Shown here: positions 36,617 to 44,535 of the stretch, piece after piece
How positions within the stretch are numbered: the first letter of the stretch is position 1
How the letters are laid out: every line of letters starts with the position of its first letter
Assembly: GCF_014075995.1 (NCBI RefSeq)
Contig: NZ_CP055153.1
Span: forward strand, 4,526,001-4,590,000
Source: Adhaeribacter radiodurans
GTDB taxonomy: Bacteria > Bacteroidota > Bacteroidia > Cytophagales > Hymenobacteraceae
Reading direction: 5' to 3'
DNA: 64,000 bases
Made by a program: the position numbers and the translations under genes
The notes under the pieces: generated by a model
The model's input: the letters and a program-made list of their open reading frames with translations, nothing else
Told to the model about the DNA's origin: nothing
The model's database searches: none

Positions 36617-37204
36617 ATGAAGCAGGAAGGCTTAATTCAATTTCTTCAGAGTAATAAGCTTATTTCAACAACTAAGGCAACCGAAATAGCTGGTAAATTC
36701 ACGCAAAAAATTATTCCTAAAAATGAATTTTATTTAAAGCAGGAGCAGGTTTGCAACGAATACCTTTTCCTGGAAAAAGGCTTTATGCGGGCTTTTGCCT
36801 ACGACACAAACGGCCTTGATGTAACAACTAGCTTTTATTCTAACTCACAGGTTGTTTTTGAAGTTTCTTCTTTTTTTAACCGAACTGCCTCTAAAGAAAA
36901 TATCCAGGCTTTAACCGATTGCGCAGGTTGGTTTATTACCTACGAACAATTAAATCATTTATTTCACGCCTTACCCGAATTCAGGGAGTTTGGGCGCTCT
37001 ATTCTGGTAAAAGGCCTTACCCAGCTTAAAACCAGAATGCTTTCAACCATTACCGAAACAGCCGAAGAACGATACGGGCACATACTTACATCAAATCCGG
37101 AAATCTTTCAATACGCCCCCTTAAAACACATTGCTTCTTACCTGGGATTAACAGATACCTCTTTAAGTCGCATTCGCAAAGAATATGTAAAAAATAAGCA
37201 ATAA
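36617..37204 (+). CDS. Crp/Fnr family transcriptional regulator
   Basis: 195 residues. An N-terminal cupin-like cyclic-nucleotide-binding domain fills about 20-130 (FYLKQEQVCNEYLFLEKGFM, TTSFYSNSQVVFEVSSFF). The C-terminal helix-turn-helix is PLKHIASYLGLTDTSLSRIR. No Fnr-type Cys cluster is present, and the phosphate-binding Arg-Ser signature for cAMP is not evident, so the ligand is uncertain. This short form is common in Bacteroidota and often controls an adjacent gene. The neighbour at 37288, 83 bases downstream, is the obvious candidate. Confidence 0.9.
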   Translation: MKQEGLIQFLQSNKLISTTKATEIAGKFTQKIIPKNEFYLKQEQVCNEYLFLEKGFMRAFAYDTNGLDVTTSFYSNSQVVFEVSSFFNRTASKENIQALTDCAGWFITYEQLNHLFHALPEFREFGRSILVKGLTQLKTRMLSTITETAEERYGHILTSNPEIFQYAPLKHIASYLGLTDTSLSRIRKEYVKNKQ

Positions 37205-37287
37205 ATGGATTTCTTGTCATTTGGCAAGAGAGAAAACCTACAACAGCATTTCCTTTGTTTTATTCTAAAACCTTAATTATTAACACT

Positions 37288-38022
37288 ATGGGAAATCTAC
37301 CTGCTTACATTAGTATTTTATTTGGATGCACTACGGCACTTACTCTTTGGTTCTTTTATCGGGCTGCTAACCAATCTAAAACAATTATTCTTGTAATAAT
37401 TTTATGGCTTGGTATTCAAAGTATTCTGGGCATTTCGCAGTTTTATTTCAATACGCATTCCCTGCCACCTCGATTTATCTTTCTGGTACTACCGCCTTTG
37501 TTTTTAATTATTACTTTATTTTTAACCCAAAAAGGCCGGTATTTCTTGAAGGGTTTAAATTTAAAATGGCTTACCTTATTGCATGTAGTTAGAATACCTG
37601 TAGAGTTGGTTCTTTTTAGTTTGGCGCTACACCAGGTAGTTCCTGATTTAATGACGTTTGAAGGTCGTAACCTGGATATCCTATCCGGAATAACGGCACC
37701 AATTGTTTATTACTTTGGCTTTGTGAAGCACCACTTATCTCCTAAACTACTTTTAATTTGGAATTTTGCTTGTTTGGGGCTTTTACTAAATATTGTGGTA
37801 AATGCTATTTTATCCGTACCAACGCCTTTTCAGCAGTTTGCCTTCGACCAGCCAAATATTGCTTTGTTGTATTTCCCGTTTGTTTGGTTACCCTGCTTTA
37901 TAGTTCCAGTAGTTTTAATGTCTCATTTAGCAAGTATCCGGCAACTTATAACACAGAGTAGGAACACGAATGTTATTTGCTCCAACTTTAACCAAAAATT
38001 TACTATAGAGAAATCCTTTTAA
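37288..38022 (+). CDS. Hypothetical multi-pass membrane protein
   Basis: 244 residues from ATG 37288 (MGNLPAYISILFGCTTALTL); a TTG start at 37255 is considered spurious. It has about seven hydrophobic helices (IIILVIILW, FIFLVLPPLFLIITLFLT, ALLYFPFVWLPCFIVPVVLM) with short polar loops. No transport or enzyme motif is recognised. Pairs of a short Crp/Fnr regulator with a seven-helix membrane protein recur in Bacteroidota, so a regulated membrane or sensory function is conceivable. Confidence 0.75.
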   Translation: MGNLPAYISILFGCTTALTLWFFYRAANQSKTIILVIILWLGIQSILGISQFYFNTHSLPPRFIFLVLPPLFLIITLFLTQKGRYFLKGLNLKWLTLLHVVRIPVELVLFSLALHQVVPDLMTFEGRNLDILSGITAPIVYYFGFVKHHLSPKLLLIWNFACLGLLLNIVVNAILSVPTPFQQFAFDQPNIALLYFPFVWLPCFIVPVVLMSHLASIRQLITQSRNTNVICSNFNQKFTIEKSF

Positions 38023-38024
38023 AA

Positions 38025-38086
38025 AAAGCCGAACCGAAATTTTATCTATCTAACTTCATTGCCAACAACTTAACTGGTTCGGCTTT
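38025..38086. terminator. Long-loop hairpin between convergent genes
   Basis: AAAGCCGAACC (38025-38035) pairs perfectly with GGTTCGGCTTT (38076-38086), 11 bp, around a 40-base AT-rich loop. It sits between convergent stops. The loop is unusually long for a terminator, yet A and T tracts flank both arms as expected for a bidirectional one. Confidence 0.55.
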
Positions 38087-38107
38087 CAATTACAAATGAT
38101 GAATTAG

Positions 38108-38290
38108 CTAATCTAAATCAAAATTGGCTTGCCGTTCTTCGTCGGTTACGGTACCGCCCTTTTTCTCTTCTTCATCGGTTACATCCAAAACCTGCAGATC
38201 ACCTTCATTTGATTCGGCTGTTTCGTCGAATGTAAATTCATGACCTTCGTCGTCTTTTATTGTTTTACCTTTTTTATTTTCTTCTGCCAT
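38108..38290 (-). CDS. Small acidic protein, unknown function
   Basis: 60 residues starting MAEENKKGKTIKDDEGHEFT and ending in a very acidic segment (VTDEEEKKGGTVTDEERQAN). It is rich in Asp/Glu/Lys with no hydrophobic core. It is likely disordered and soluble. It is the second small acidic protein in this region (see 34895) but the sequences do not align. No family is assigned. Confidence 0.6.
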   Translation of the reverse strand: MAEENKKGKTIKDDEGHEFTFDETAESNEGDLQVLDVTDEEEKKGGTVTDEERQANFDLD

Positions 38291-38390
38291 GGAATTATTT
38301 GTTAGTAAATGAATGAGTCGTTTTACAAAAGTTTACTAAAAACCCCGATAAAAGTTGAGTTCGGTGCTATTATTTTCTGTTTTCGTACAG

Positions 38391-38476
38391 GTATTTAATA
38401 TGGAACATTACTAATTTCTCCGGAATTAGTAATGCTCCATATTAAATACTCTAGGCAAAAAATACTCTAGGCAAAG
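38391..38476. repeat. 26-bp near-perfect hairpin followed by tandem repeat
   Basis: Arms 38391-38416 and 38424-38449 pair over 26 bases with one mismatch around a 7-base loop. Directly after, AATACTCTAGGCAAA occurs twice in tandem (38445-38460 and 38461-38476). The first unit overlaps the right arm. The surrounding gap, 38291-38772, has no gene; the rest of it is AT-rich promoter-like DNA upstream of the small lipoprotein. Confidence 0.65.
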
Positions 38477-38772
38477 TAGGAAACGGAAAATCAATTGGTT
38501 TTTGAAGCGTTTTTGTGACTTTAACTTTACAAAATTAATGAGGAAATAAGGGAACAATCTAAAAGGCTTTAATTTAATAATTCCCGTGGCTACAGCGTTA
38601 CCATTTCCGGGAGATAAAAAAGAAGAAAAACATAATTTTAGCGTTTCCAGCGCTATTTATCCAACCTTTTTTTCTGGCTATAGTATTACTTCTATATACT
38701 GGTTTATTCTGTTATTTTTATTAGAATCGCCGGAAATCAACTTTATTTATCAAGCTTTATAACCAACTAACT

Positions 38773-38952
38773 ATGAAAAATTTTAGATACTTTTTTCCGA
38801 TATTTATTATGTTTCTGGCCCTCACTGTAACTAGTTGTGAGGTAATCGGCGACATTTTTAAAGCTGGCATGTGGACTGCCGTTATTGGGATAGTAGTAGT
38901 AGTATTGTTCATTCTCTGGATTTTACGCAAAATACGCGGACCTAGAGTGTAA
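38773..38952 (+). CDS. Small lipoprotein-like membrane protein
   Basis: 59 residues, with ATG at 38773 and TAA at 38950-38952. Residues 1-22 form a lipoprotein-type signal (FFPIFIMFLALTVTSC, Cys at 22). Then EVIGDIFKAGMWTAVIGIVV and VVLFILWILRK give a transmembrane helix with a basic tail. Short proteins of this SCEVxGDIFKAG type are widespread in Bacteroidota and uncharacterised. A strong bidirectional terminator follows at 38965. Confidence 0.75.
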   Translation: MKNFRYFFPIFIMFLALTVTSCEVIGDIFKAGMWTAVIGIVVVVLFILWILRKIRGPRV

Positions 38953-38964
38953 AACGAATAACCC

Positions 38965-39006
38965 CTAAAAACAAAAAGCTCCTTTTCGGGAGCTTTTTGT
39001 TTTTAG
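38965..39006. terminator. Bidirectional intrinsic terminator
   Basis: CTAAAAACAAAAAGCTCC and GGGAGCTTTTTGTTTTTAG give an extended stem of about 18 bp around a TTTTC-type loop, with A and T tracts on either side. It lies between convergent genes, the small lipoprotein and the hydroxylase-like gene. Confidence 0.92.
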
Positions 39007-39042
39007 AAAAGTTTAATCTGATTAAAACTTAATAACCTGAAA

Positions 39043-39654
39043 TTACTTAGACTTTTCGGGTGGCATAGTTCCCAAAATCCAATCCCACAGCGGCGACGAA
39101 ACGCCATAAGCTTTATCATCGTGCTTGTAATGGTGAATGCTATGGTGAACCCATAGAATTTTTAAGAAGTTTTTAGGTGGCGCGTAGGCATGCACAGCAT
39201 AATGCACGAACAAATAAACCGCGTAGCCAAATAAAAAGCCAGATAAAATACCGAATACCGCCGAACCAAAAATTAGCTTAAATACAAAAAAGAAAAACGA
39301 TGATATAAACAAACTAACAATGGGGGGCATGGCTAACCGCGATTTATCTTTGGGATAATCGTGGTGATTGCCATGAAAAGTGTACTGAATGTTTTTCTTA
39401 ACTTCCGTATCGGTATCCATGTGAAAAACATGCCGGTGGGCCATATACTCCACAAAAGTGAAGATAAACCAACCTACCATAAAAAGTCCGAGAGCCGATA
39501 AAACCGTTATAAATCCGTGGGTTAAACCGTAATAAATAAGACCGGTAGCAATTACTATGAATATGGAAATAGGCAACGCAATATGCGTATGCGTTAGTTT
39601 TTCCAGAACCGGATTTTTAAAAAGTTGTGCCGAGCCTTTGTGATTTGGTTTCAT
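39043..39654 (-). CDS. Fatty acid hydroxylase / sterol desaturase superfamily protein
   Basis: 203 residues with four membrane helices. Histidine clusters HRHVFH, HGNHHDYP, HYAVH and HHSIHHYKHDD match the di-iron site of the superfamily, and the spacing resembles fatty-acid 2-hydroxylases (Scs7/FAH type). The reaction would be O2-dependent hydroxylation of an acyl chain, which fits the 2-hydroxy fatty acids in Bacteroidota sphingolipids and aminolipids. The precise substrate is inferred, not shown. It lies 77 bases downstream of the shikimate kinase gene in the same direction. Confidence 0.85.
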   Translation of the reverse strand: MKPNHKGSAQLFKNPVLEKLTHTHIALPISIFIVIATGLIYYGLTHGFITVLSALGLFMVGWFIFTFVEYMAHRHVFHMDTDTEVKKNIQYTFHGNHHDYPKDKSRLAMPPIVSLFISSFFFFVFKLIFGSAVFGILSGFLFGYAVYLFVHYAVHAYAPPKNFLKILWVHHSIHHYKHDDKAYGVSSPLWDWILGTMPPEKSK

Positions 39655-39730
39655 CTCTTTAACAAACGATTAATTAAACGTACTTATAAAGTAAAAAAGA
39701 TTCATTTTATAAAAAGGGTAAAGCACACCG

Positions 39731-40264
39731 CTATACCTTTTTTAGTCGCCAGTTATCTACCAACTGAAACAATTCGGCAACAGTAGGATTTAAACTGGCA
39801 TAGGTTAAAGTTGCCTTCGAGTAAAACTGTTGACGGTTGGCTAATGTTTCGGAAAAAAACTGATGCAATTCGGCATCCGTCTTTCCGGCCAGCAAAGGCC
39901 GGACCGCAATACCTTCGGCTTTCATCCGGGATAAAATTTCAATTACCGGTACCTGCAGGTAAATACTTAACCCGTGCCGATTAATAAAATCCATGTTTCC
40001 TTCAAAACAAGGAGTGCCACCTCCGGTAGCAATTACTGCTTGGTCGTTTTCTTCGGTAGCTTGCCGCAATGCCAACGCTTCGGTTTTCCGAAACCACCAC
40101 TCACCGGTTTTTTCAAATATCTTCCGGACACTTTTGCCTTCTTTCCTTTCTATGTAATGATCTAAATCGATAAAAGGCAAATGTAAGTGCGTGGCTAGTT
40201 GACGGCCTAAAGTAGTTTTACCCGACCCTGGCATACCTACCAAATAAATACGGCTTTCTGTCAC
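39731..40264 (-). CDS. aroK: Shikimate kinase
   Basis: 177 residues from a GTG start at 40264. The Walker A motif is in YLVGMPGSGKTTLG, LPFIDLDHYIE holds the Mg/shikimate Asp, EKTGEWWFRKTE the substrate Arg, VIATGGGTPC the GGG shikimate loop, and VRPLLAG the lid Arg. It phosphorylates shikimate in aromatic amino acid synthesis. A longer reading from 40360 adds 32 residues including a hydrophobic run (YLLLSSLLMKLLILLQPYLI) not found in this soluble family, so the GTG is preferred. No other aro genes are near. Confidence 0.9.
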   Translation of the reverse strand: MTESRIYLVGMPGSGKTTLGRQLATHLHLPFIDLDHYIERKEGKSVRKIFEKTGEWWFRKTEALALRQATEENDQAVIATGGGTPCFEGNMDFINRHGLSIYLQVPVIEILSRMKAEGIAVRPLLAGKTDAELHQFFSETLANRQQFYSKATLTYASLNPTVAELFQLVDNWRLKKV

Positions 40265-40683
40265 AAATATTATTAAATATGGCTGTAAAAGTATTAAGAG
40301 TTTCATTAGCAAGCTAGAAAGAAGGAGATAAGTTTTACTTACTCGCCTTAACTTGTTCACTAAGTAGCATTTATATCTTGGTTATAGCTCTTAATATTAC
40401 CCCTCGGCTTGCGACACCTCTCCTAAGAACAAGGGAGAAGAAGCTGTTCATTTGCATTAAACTCCGTTAATCTTACTTCTTCCTGTATTAAAAACAATTT
40501 TTCTCTATACCCCTATGCGCGCACTAACCCTAATAATCAGTTAAACTACTCACCTCTCATTAAGTTTAAAATAATTAAAATAGTAATGATATACTCTAGT
40601 AAATTCTTTTATCAAGGCACTAAGAAGGTTATACGGCCTCTTCGTCCCTGTTTTTATGGGAGGTGCCCTTTAGGGCGGAAGAG
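40265..40683. other. Intergenic gap
   Basis: About 420 bases between the permease end and shikimate kinase. It is AT-rich in the middle. GCCCT-TT-AGGGC at 40665-40676, just after the permease stop, is a small palindrome, and GGGACGAAGAGG-like sequence lies beside it. No T tract follows, so termination there is uncertain. No gene is seen. Confidence 0.4.
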
Positions 40684-41742
40684 TTACAACTTTACCCGCG
40701 GATCTACTACGGCGTAAAGCAAGTCAACGAGGATATTAATTAAGATAAATAAGAAGGCTATAAGCAGAGTGGCGCCAATTACTACTGGAAAATCCAGATT
40801 TTCGACGGCGTGCAAAGTAACGGAACCCAGGCCTTTCCAGTTAAAAATATATTCGATAAAAAAGGCTCCGGCCATTAGCGAAGCTAACCAACCTGAAACT
40901 GCCGTAATTACCGGATTTAACGCATTTTTTAAAGCATGCCGCCAGACAACCTGGTAGTAAGACAAGCCTTTGGCCCGGGCAGTACGAATAAAGTCCTGGG
41001 TTAGAACATCAATCATCGAAGCCCGGGTAAGCTGCATAATTACGGCTAATGGTCGAATACCCAAAGCTAAGGCGGGTAATATTAAATTTTGCCAAACTAA
41101 ATGCCGGCCTGTAAAAGCATTGGTTTCGTAAAGCTGCCCGGTAAGACTCAGGCTAGTAAAATTACTCCAGTAAAAGCCAAACGTAAGGGCAATTATAATA
41201 GCGGCCACAAACGAAGGCACCGAAATTCCTAACACTGAAGTTGTAATTAAGAAATGGTCGAGGAAGCTATGCGGTTTAAGAGCGGCTGCAATGCCTAAAA
41301 ATACGCCGAAGAGAGTAGCTACTACCATAGCGGCACCCGCTAACCAAATTGTACCTACTAAATGCTCCAGTAAAATTTCGGTAACGGGTCGGTTACTTTG
41401 AAATGACCGCCGTAAGTAAGGTTGTTTTAAAACGAATGCTTTATTAGTAATAAAAAAAAGCCGCTGATATTTATATTTCTGTTGATTATCGGGTGTATCC
41501 GGATGCACCGAAACCGGTGAGATGTCGTTGAGATAGTATAACAATTGCGCGGGTAAAGGTTTATCTAACCCTAAATCGGCCGTAATGGCCGCTCGGGTAG
41601 CAATATCATTCCGCTGGCCAGCTAGCATGGCTACCGGATCGCCGGGCAAAACGTTGAACAAAAAAAAGACGGCTATTACTACTCCCACCATAATCAGCAG
41701 GCCATGTACTAATCTTTGCCCGACGAAGCGCAGCCAATTCAT
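40684..41742 (-). CDS. OppB/DppB-type ABC transporter permease
   Basis: 352 residues. The N-terminal GVVIAVFFLFNVLPGDPVAM and the EAA-like loop TQDFIRTARAKGLSYYQVVW are signatures of the peptide/nickel permease family. Six membrane helices are visible, with a soluble section of about 60 residues between helices 1 and 2 that is longer than usual in the family. Such permeases need a partner permease, two ATPases and a binding protein; none is present next door. The ATG overlaps the BT_3928-like gene by four bases, so it is the last gene of a chain. The substrate is unknown. Confidence 0.88.
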   Translation of the reverse strand: MNWLRFVGQRLVHGLLIMVGVVIAVFFLFNVLPGDPVAMLAGQRNDIATRAAITADLGLDKPLPAQLLYYLNDISPVSVHPDTPDNQQKYKYQRLFFITNKAFVLKQPYLRRSFQSNRPVTEILLEHLVGTIWLAGAAMVVATLFGVFLGIAAALKPHSFLDHFLITTSVLGISVPSFVAAIIIALTFGFYWSNFTSLSLTGQLYETNAFTGRHLVWQNLILPALALGIRPLAVIMQLTRASMIDVLTQDFIRTARAKGLSYYQVVWRHALKNALNPVITAVSGWLASLMAGAFFIEYIFNWKGLGSVTLHAVENLDFPVVIGATLLIAFLFILINILVDLLYAVVDPRVKL

Positions 41743-42836
41743 AGCTTTTGGTCTACCGTTTGAATATCTGGGGTGTCGTTATAATGCCATTTACCGGCTA
41801 CTTGTCCGTTTTTCAATAACATAATACCCGGGTTCGCACGCATCATGGTTTTAAGAACAGTAGCATCGCCGTAATAGTAAGGCGCGCTTATATTAGTCTC
41901 GTGCCGGAATACATCAAAATCCTGGCTGCTGCTCGCCGTAAGTATTATTGGTTTAATATTCTTATTCGACTTTTCGGCTGCCGCAATCAATTTATTAATT
42001 TCTGCAAAACTCTTAGTATTGGCTTTAGTTACATCCTGCACCAGAATCAGTAATTTATTACCGTTAAAAATTTCCTGGGTAAAATCGCCTTGATCGTTCC
42101 AAACGTTAAAATCGGTAATCTTAGGACCATCTTCCGGATTTATAGCTATCATCTGTTTAAACTTCCAGGTCGAGTCTGTAGGATAATCGGCAAATTCTTT
42201 TTCCTCCCCGTTTTTCGCCATAATGTATTTGTAACGCAACGGCGAAGAAGGTTTCATTAAAGCCGGAATATTATTACCTACTTTGTACGCCCGGAAATCA
42301 ATAAACGGCTCGTGGTTATAAGCGTAGATTCCAATGCCAAACGAAAAAATAGCCGTAAGAGCTACTAATGCACCTGCTACTCTGGCCGTTTTGGTTTCGG
42401 GCAGATAGCGACGGGTGGCCAGCAATATTATAATTAAAATTAACAATACTATATCTTTCGAGAACGACTGCCAGGGAGTTAGTTTAATAGCATCGCCGAA
42501 ACAACCGCAATCGGTTACCTTGTTAAAATAAGCCGAGTAAAAAGTAAGAAACGTAAAGAAGATTATTAATACCAGTAAGCCTCTTAAAATCGGGCGCAAA
42601 CGCCAGCGCAGCAGCAAAGCCACACCTAAAATTATCTCCAGCGCACTTAAAAAAATAGAGAAATAAAGCGCATAAGGTTTAAAAAATAAAAAAAATGAAG
42701 CAAAATCGGCCGCAAATACGTCAAAGTATTCTTCCAATTTAATGGCTGTGCCAACGGGATCGTTTATTTTAATTAAACCCGAAAAAATAAACAGGCCGCC
42801 TACAAAAAGCCAACTTAGTTTGCTAATTAATTTCAT
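41739..42836 (-). CDS. BT_3928-like protein: DoxX/MauE membrane domain plus thioredoxin-like domain
   Basis: 365 residues from ATG 42836. Four membrane helices at about 5-150 include FIFSGLIKINDPVGTAIKLE and the TDCGCFGDAIKLTPW motif, like the DoxX/MauE quinone- or disulfide-related family. The C-terminal half (about 210-365) is thioredoxin-like in shape (KLLILVQDVTKANTKSFAEI, PGIMLLKNGQVAGKWHYND) but has no CxxC, so it is not a standard thioredoxin. The start overlaps the DUF1599 gene by 14 bases and its end overlaps the permease by four, a tight operon. A redox or respiratory role is likely but not proved. Confidence 0.85.
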   Translation of the reverse strand: MKLISKLSWLFVGGLFIFSGLIKINDPVGTAIKLEEYFDVFAADFASFFLFFKPYALYFSIFLSALEIILGVALLLRWRLRPILRGLLVLIIFFTFLTFYSAYFNKVTDCGCFGDAIKLTPWQSFSKDIVLLILIIILLATRRYLPETKTARVAGALVALTAIFSFGIGIYAYNHEPFIDFRAYKVGNNIPALMKPSSPLRYKYIMAKNGEEKEFADYPTDSTWKFKQMIAINPEDGPKITDFNVWNDQGDFTQEIFNGNKLLILVQDVTKANTKSFAEINKLIAAAEKSNKNIKPIILTASSSQDFDVFRHETNISAPYYYGDATVLKTMMRANPGIMLLKNGQVAGKWHYNDTPDIQTVDQKL

Positions 42837-43380
42837 GGCTGCCAAAATTTAATTTTATAAGTGCAAATACGGCATAGTTAATCATGTCGCGGTAATTGGC
42901 TTCTACCCCTTCCGAGATCAAGGTTTGTCCCTGATTATCTTCTATTTGCTTTGTGCGGTAAAGCTTCATTAAAATAATATCGGTTATAGACGAAACTCGC
43001 ATATCGCGCCAGGCCTCGCCGTAATCGTGGTTTTTTGCCAATAATAACTGAATATTCTTTTCGATGTGCGCCTCGTACCAGGCGGCTACTTTAGCAGAAG
43101 GAATTTCCAGTTCTGTTTCGCCTACCAAATCCATTTGCATGAGCGCAATCACGCAATAATTAATAATTCCCACAAATTCCGAGGTAATATCCTCGGGTAC
43201 TTTCTGTACGCCTTTTTCCTGGATAGATCGGACGCGCTGGGCTTTGATAAATATTTGATCGGTGATGGAAGGCAAGCGCAAAATGCGCCAGGCAGTACCG
43301 TAATCAATAGTTTTTTTAATAAAAATTTCCTGACAGGCCTGAATAACCCGTTTATATTCGGACAGCGTTTGATTAATCAA
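42823..43380 (-). CDS. DUF1599 protein with two internal repeats
   Basis: 185 residues from a TTG start at 43380; an in-frame TAA lies just upstream, with no ATG between. The protein holds two copies of the same unit: KKTIDYGTAWRILRLPSITD (about residues 22-41) and AKNHDYGEAWRDMRVSSITD (about 114-133), each followed by a hydrophobic INYCVIAL or INYAVFAL helix. Function is unknown. The family is nearly always next to folP in Bacteroidota, as here (43 bases, divergent). It may bind a nucleotide or pterin-related ligand, which is inference only. Confidence 0.85.
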   Translation of the reverse strand: MINQTLSEYKRVIQACQEIFIKKTIDYGTAWRILRLPSITDQIFIKAQRVRSIQEKGVQKVPEDITSEFVGIINYCVIALMQMDLVGETELEIPSAKVAAWYEAHIEKNIQLLLAKNHDYGEAWRDMRVSSITDIILMKLYRTKQIEDNQGQTLISEGVEANYRDMINYAVFALIKLNFGSHEIN

Positions 43381-43423
43381 CTTTTTCGGCTTATTTTAGA
43401 GAATCGTAAACAGATATCCCGGT

Positions 43424-44278
43424 TTGAAGGCGAAAGATACGTTTTTTTACAAAAAGAGTACGCTTAACTGCCACGGAAAAATCCTTTCTTTGGCTTCCCC
43501 TATAGTAATGGGGATATTAAATGTAACGCCCGATTCTTTTTACGAGGGCAGTCGGCACACTACCACCGATGAGGTAGTAGCACAAGCCGAAAAAATGTTG
43601 GCAGAGGGAGCCGATATATTGGATATTGGAGGTTATTCGTCGCGGCCCGGCGCCACCGATATTTCGGTAGATGAAGAAAAGGCGCGGGTGATACCCGCCA
43701 TTGAAGCCATCCGGAGGGCCTTTCCGGGTACTTTTATTTCAATTGATACCTTTCGTTCCGAGATAGCCCAAGCCGCCGTACAAGCCGGAGCTTCTATTAT
43801 TAATGACATCTCCGGAGGCAGTCTGGATGATAAAATGTTTGCCACTGCTGCTACATTAAAAGTACCGTATATTTTAATGCACATGCGGGGTACGCCCCAA
43901 ACCATGAAGCAGTTAACCAGTTACGATAATTTAATAGTAGAGCTGGTAACGTATTTTGAACACAAAGTAGCTCAACTACGCGCCGCCGGAGTAGTAGATA
44001 TTATTATAGATCCAGGCTTTGGCTTCGCCAAAACCGTAGAGCAAAACTTTACGTTACTGCGAAACTTAAACGAATTTAGCTTGTTTGAATTACCGATTTT
44101 GGTTGGTTTATCGCGCAAATCGATGACTTACAAAACCCTGGGCATTGAAGCTTCGGAGGCTCTGCCGGGCACCATTGCTTTAAATACGGTTGCTTTGTTA
44201 CAAGGTGCCAGCATTCTACGGGTACACGACGTAAAAGAGGCCGTACAAACCATAAAATTGGTAAGCAGGTTGATCTAA
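43424..44278 (+). CDS. folP: Dihydropteroate synthase
   Basis: 284 residues. MGILNVTPDSFYEGSR is the first signature loop, NDISGG, LMHMRGTPQTM and IIDPGFGFAKT follow, and VGLSRKSM carries the pABA/pterin Lys/Ser region. The enzyme joins p-aminobenzoate and 6-hydroxymethyl-dihydropterin pyrophosphate in folate synthesis. The frame opens at TTG 43424, nine codons after an in-frame TAG, with no ATG before the conserved strand, so TTG is probably the start. It is divergent from DUF1599 and the two must share a 43-base promoter region. Confidence 0.94.
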   Translation: MKAKDTFFYKKSTLNCHGKILSLASPIVMGILNVTPDSFYEGSRHTTTDEVVAQAEKMLAEGADILDIGGYSSRPGATDISVDEEKARVIPAIEAIRRAFPGTFISIDTFRSEIAQAAVQAGASIINDISGGSLDDKMFATAATLKVPYILMHMRGTPQTMKQLTSYDNLIVELVTYFEHKVAQLRAAGVVDIIIDPGFGFAKTVEQNFTLLRNLNEFSLFELPILVGLSRKSMTYKTLGIEASEALPGTIALNTVALLQGASILRVHDVKEAVQTIKLVSRLI

Positions 44279-44513
44279 GTTACAGGTTGCAGGTTTCATG
44301 TTATTAAATGATTCATAGCATGATTACGGCATCTCGGTTGATAGCAACTTGTATTGGTTTTATTACTAGTTAAAATTTAAAAAAGAAGTGGCAACATAAT
44401 TCGGAAATAAATATTAAAAATAGACGTTACCTAATTTTTTAACTAAAACCTAAACAGAATAAATAATTTAAGATAAACTTATAACCTGCAACTTGCAACC
44501 TCTAACCTGTAAC
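44279..44513. repeat. Inverted repeat of GTTACAGGTTGCAGG units
   Basis: GTTACAGGTTGCAGGTTT begins at the folP stop (44279-44296), and its degenerate reverse complement, AACCTGCAACTTGC followed by AACCTCTAACCTGTAAC, lies at 44483-44513. About 190 AT-rich bases separate them. Similar units (TTGCAGGTTGAAAGG; AACTTGTAACTTGCAGCC) flank the element at 10606-10942, so the motif is dispersed in the genome. Confidence 0.6.
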
Positions 44514-44535
44514 TTTATATAAACTGAATTTAATT

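Noticed and set aside
40265-40360. N-terminal hydrophobic extension of shikimate kinase
   Set aside because: Shikimate kinase is soluble and about 170-180 residues; a GTG at 40264 gives the correct length.
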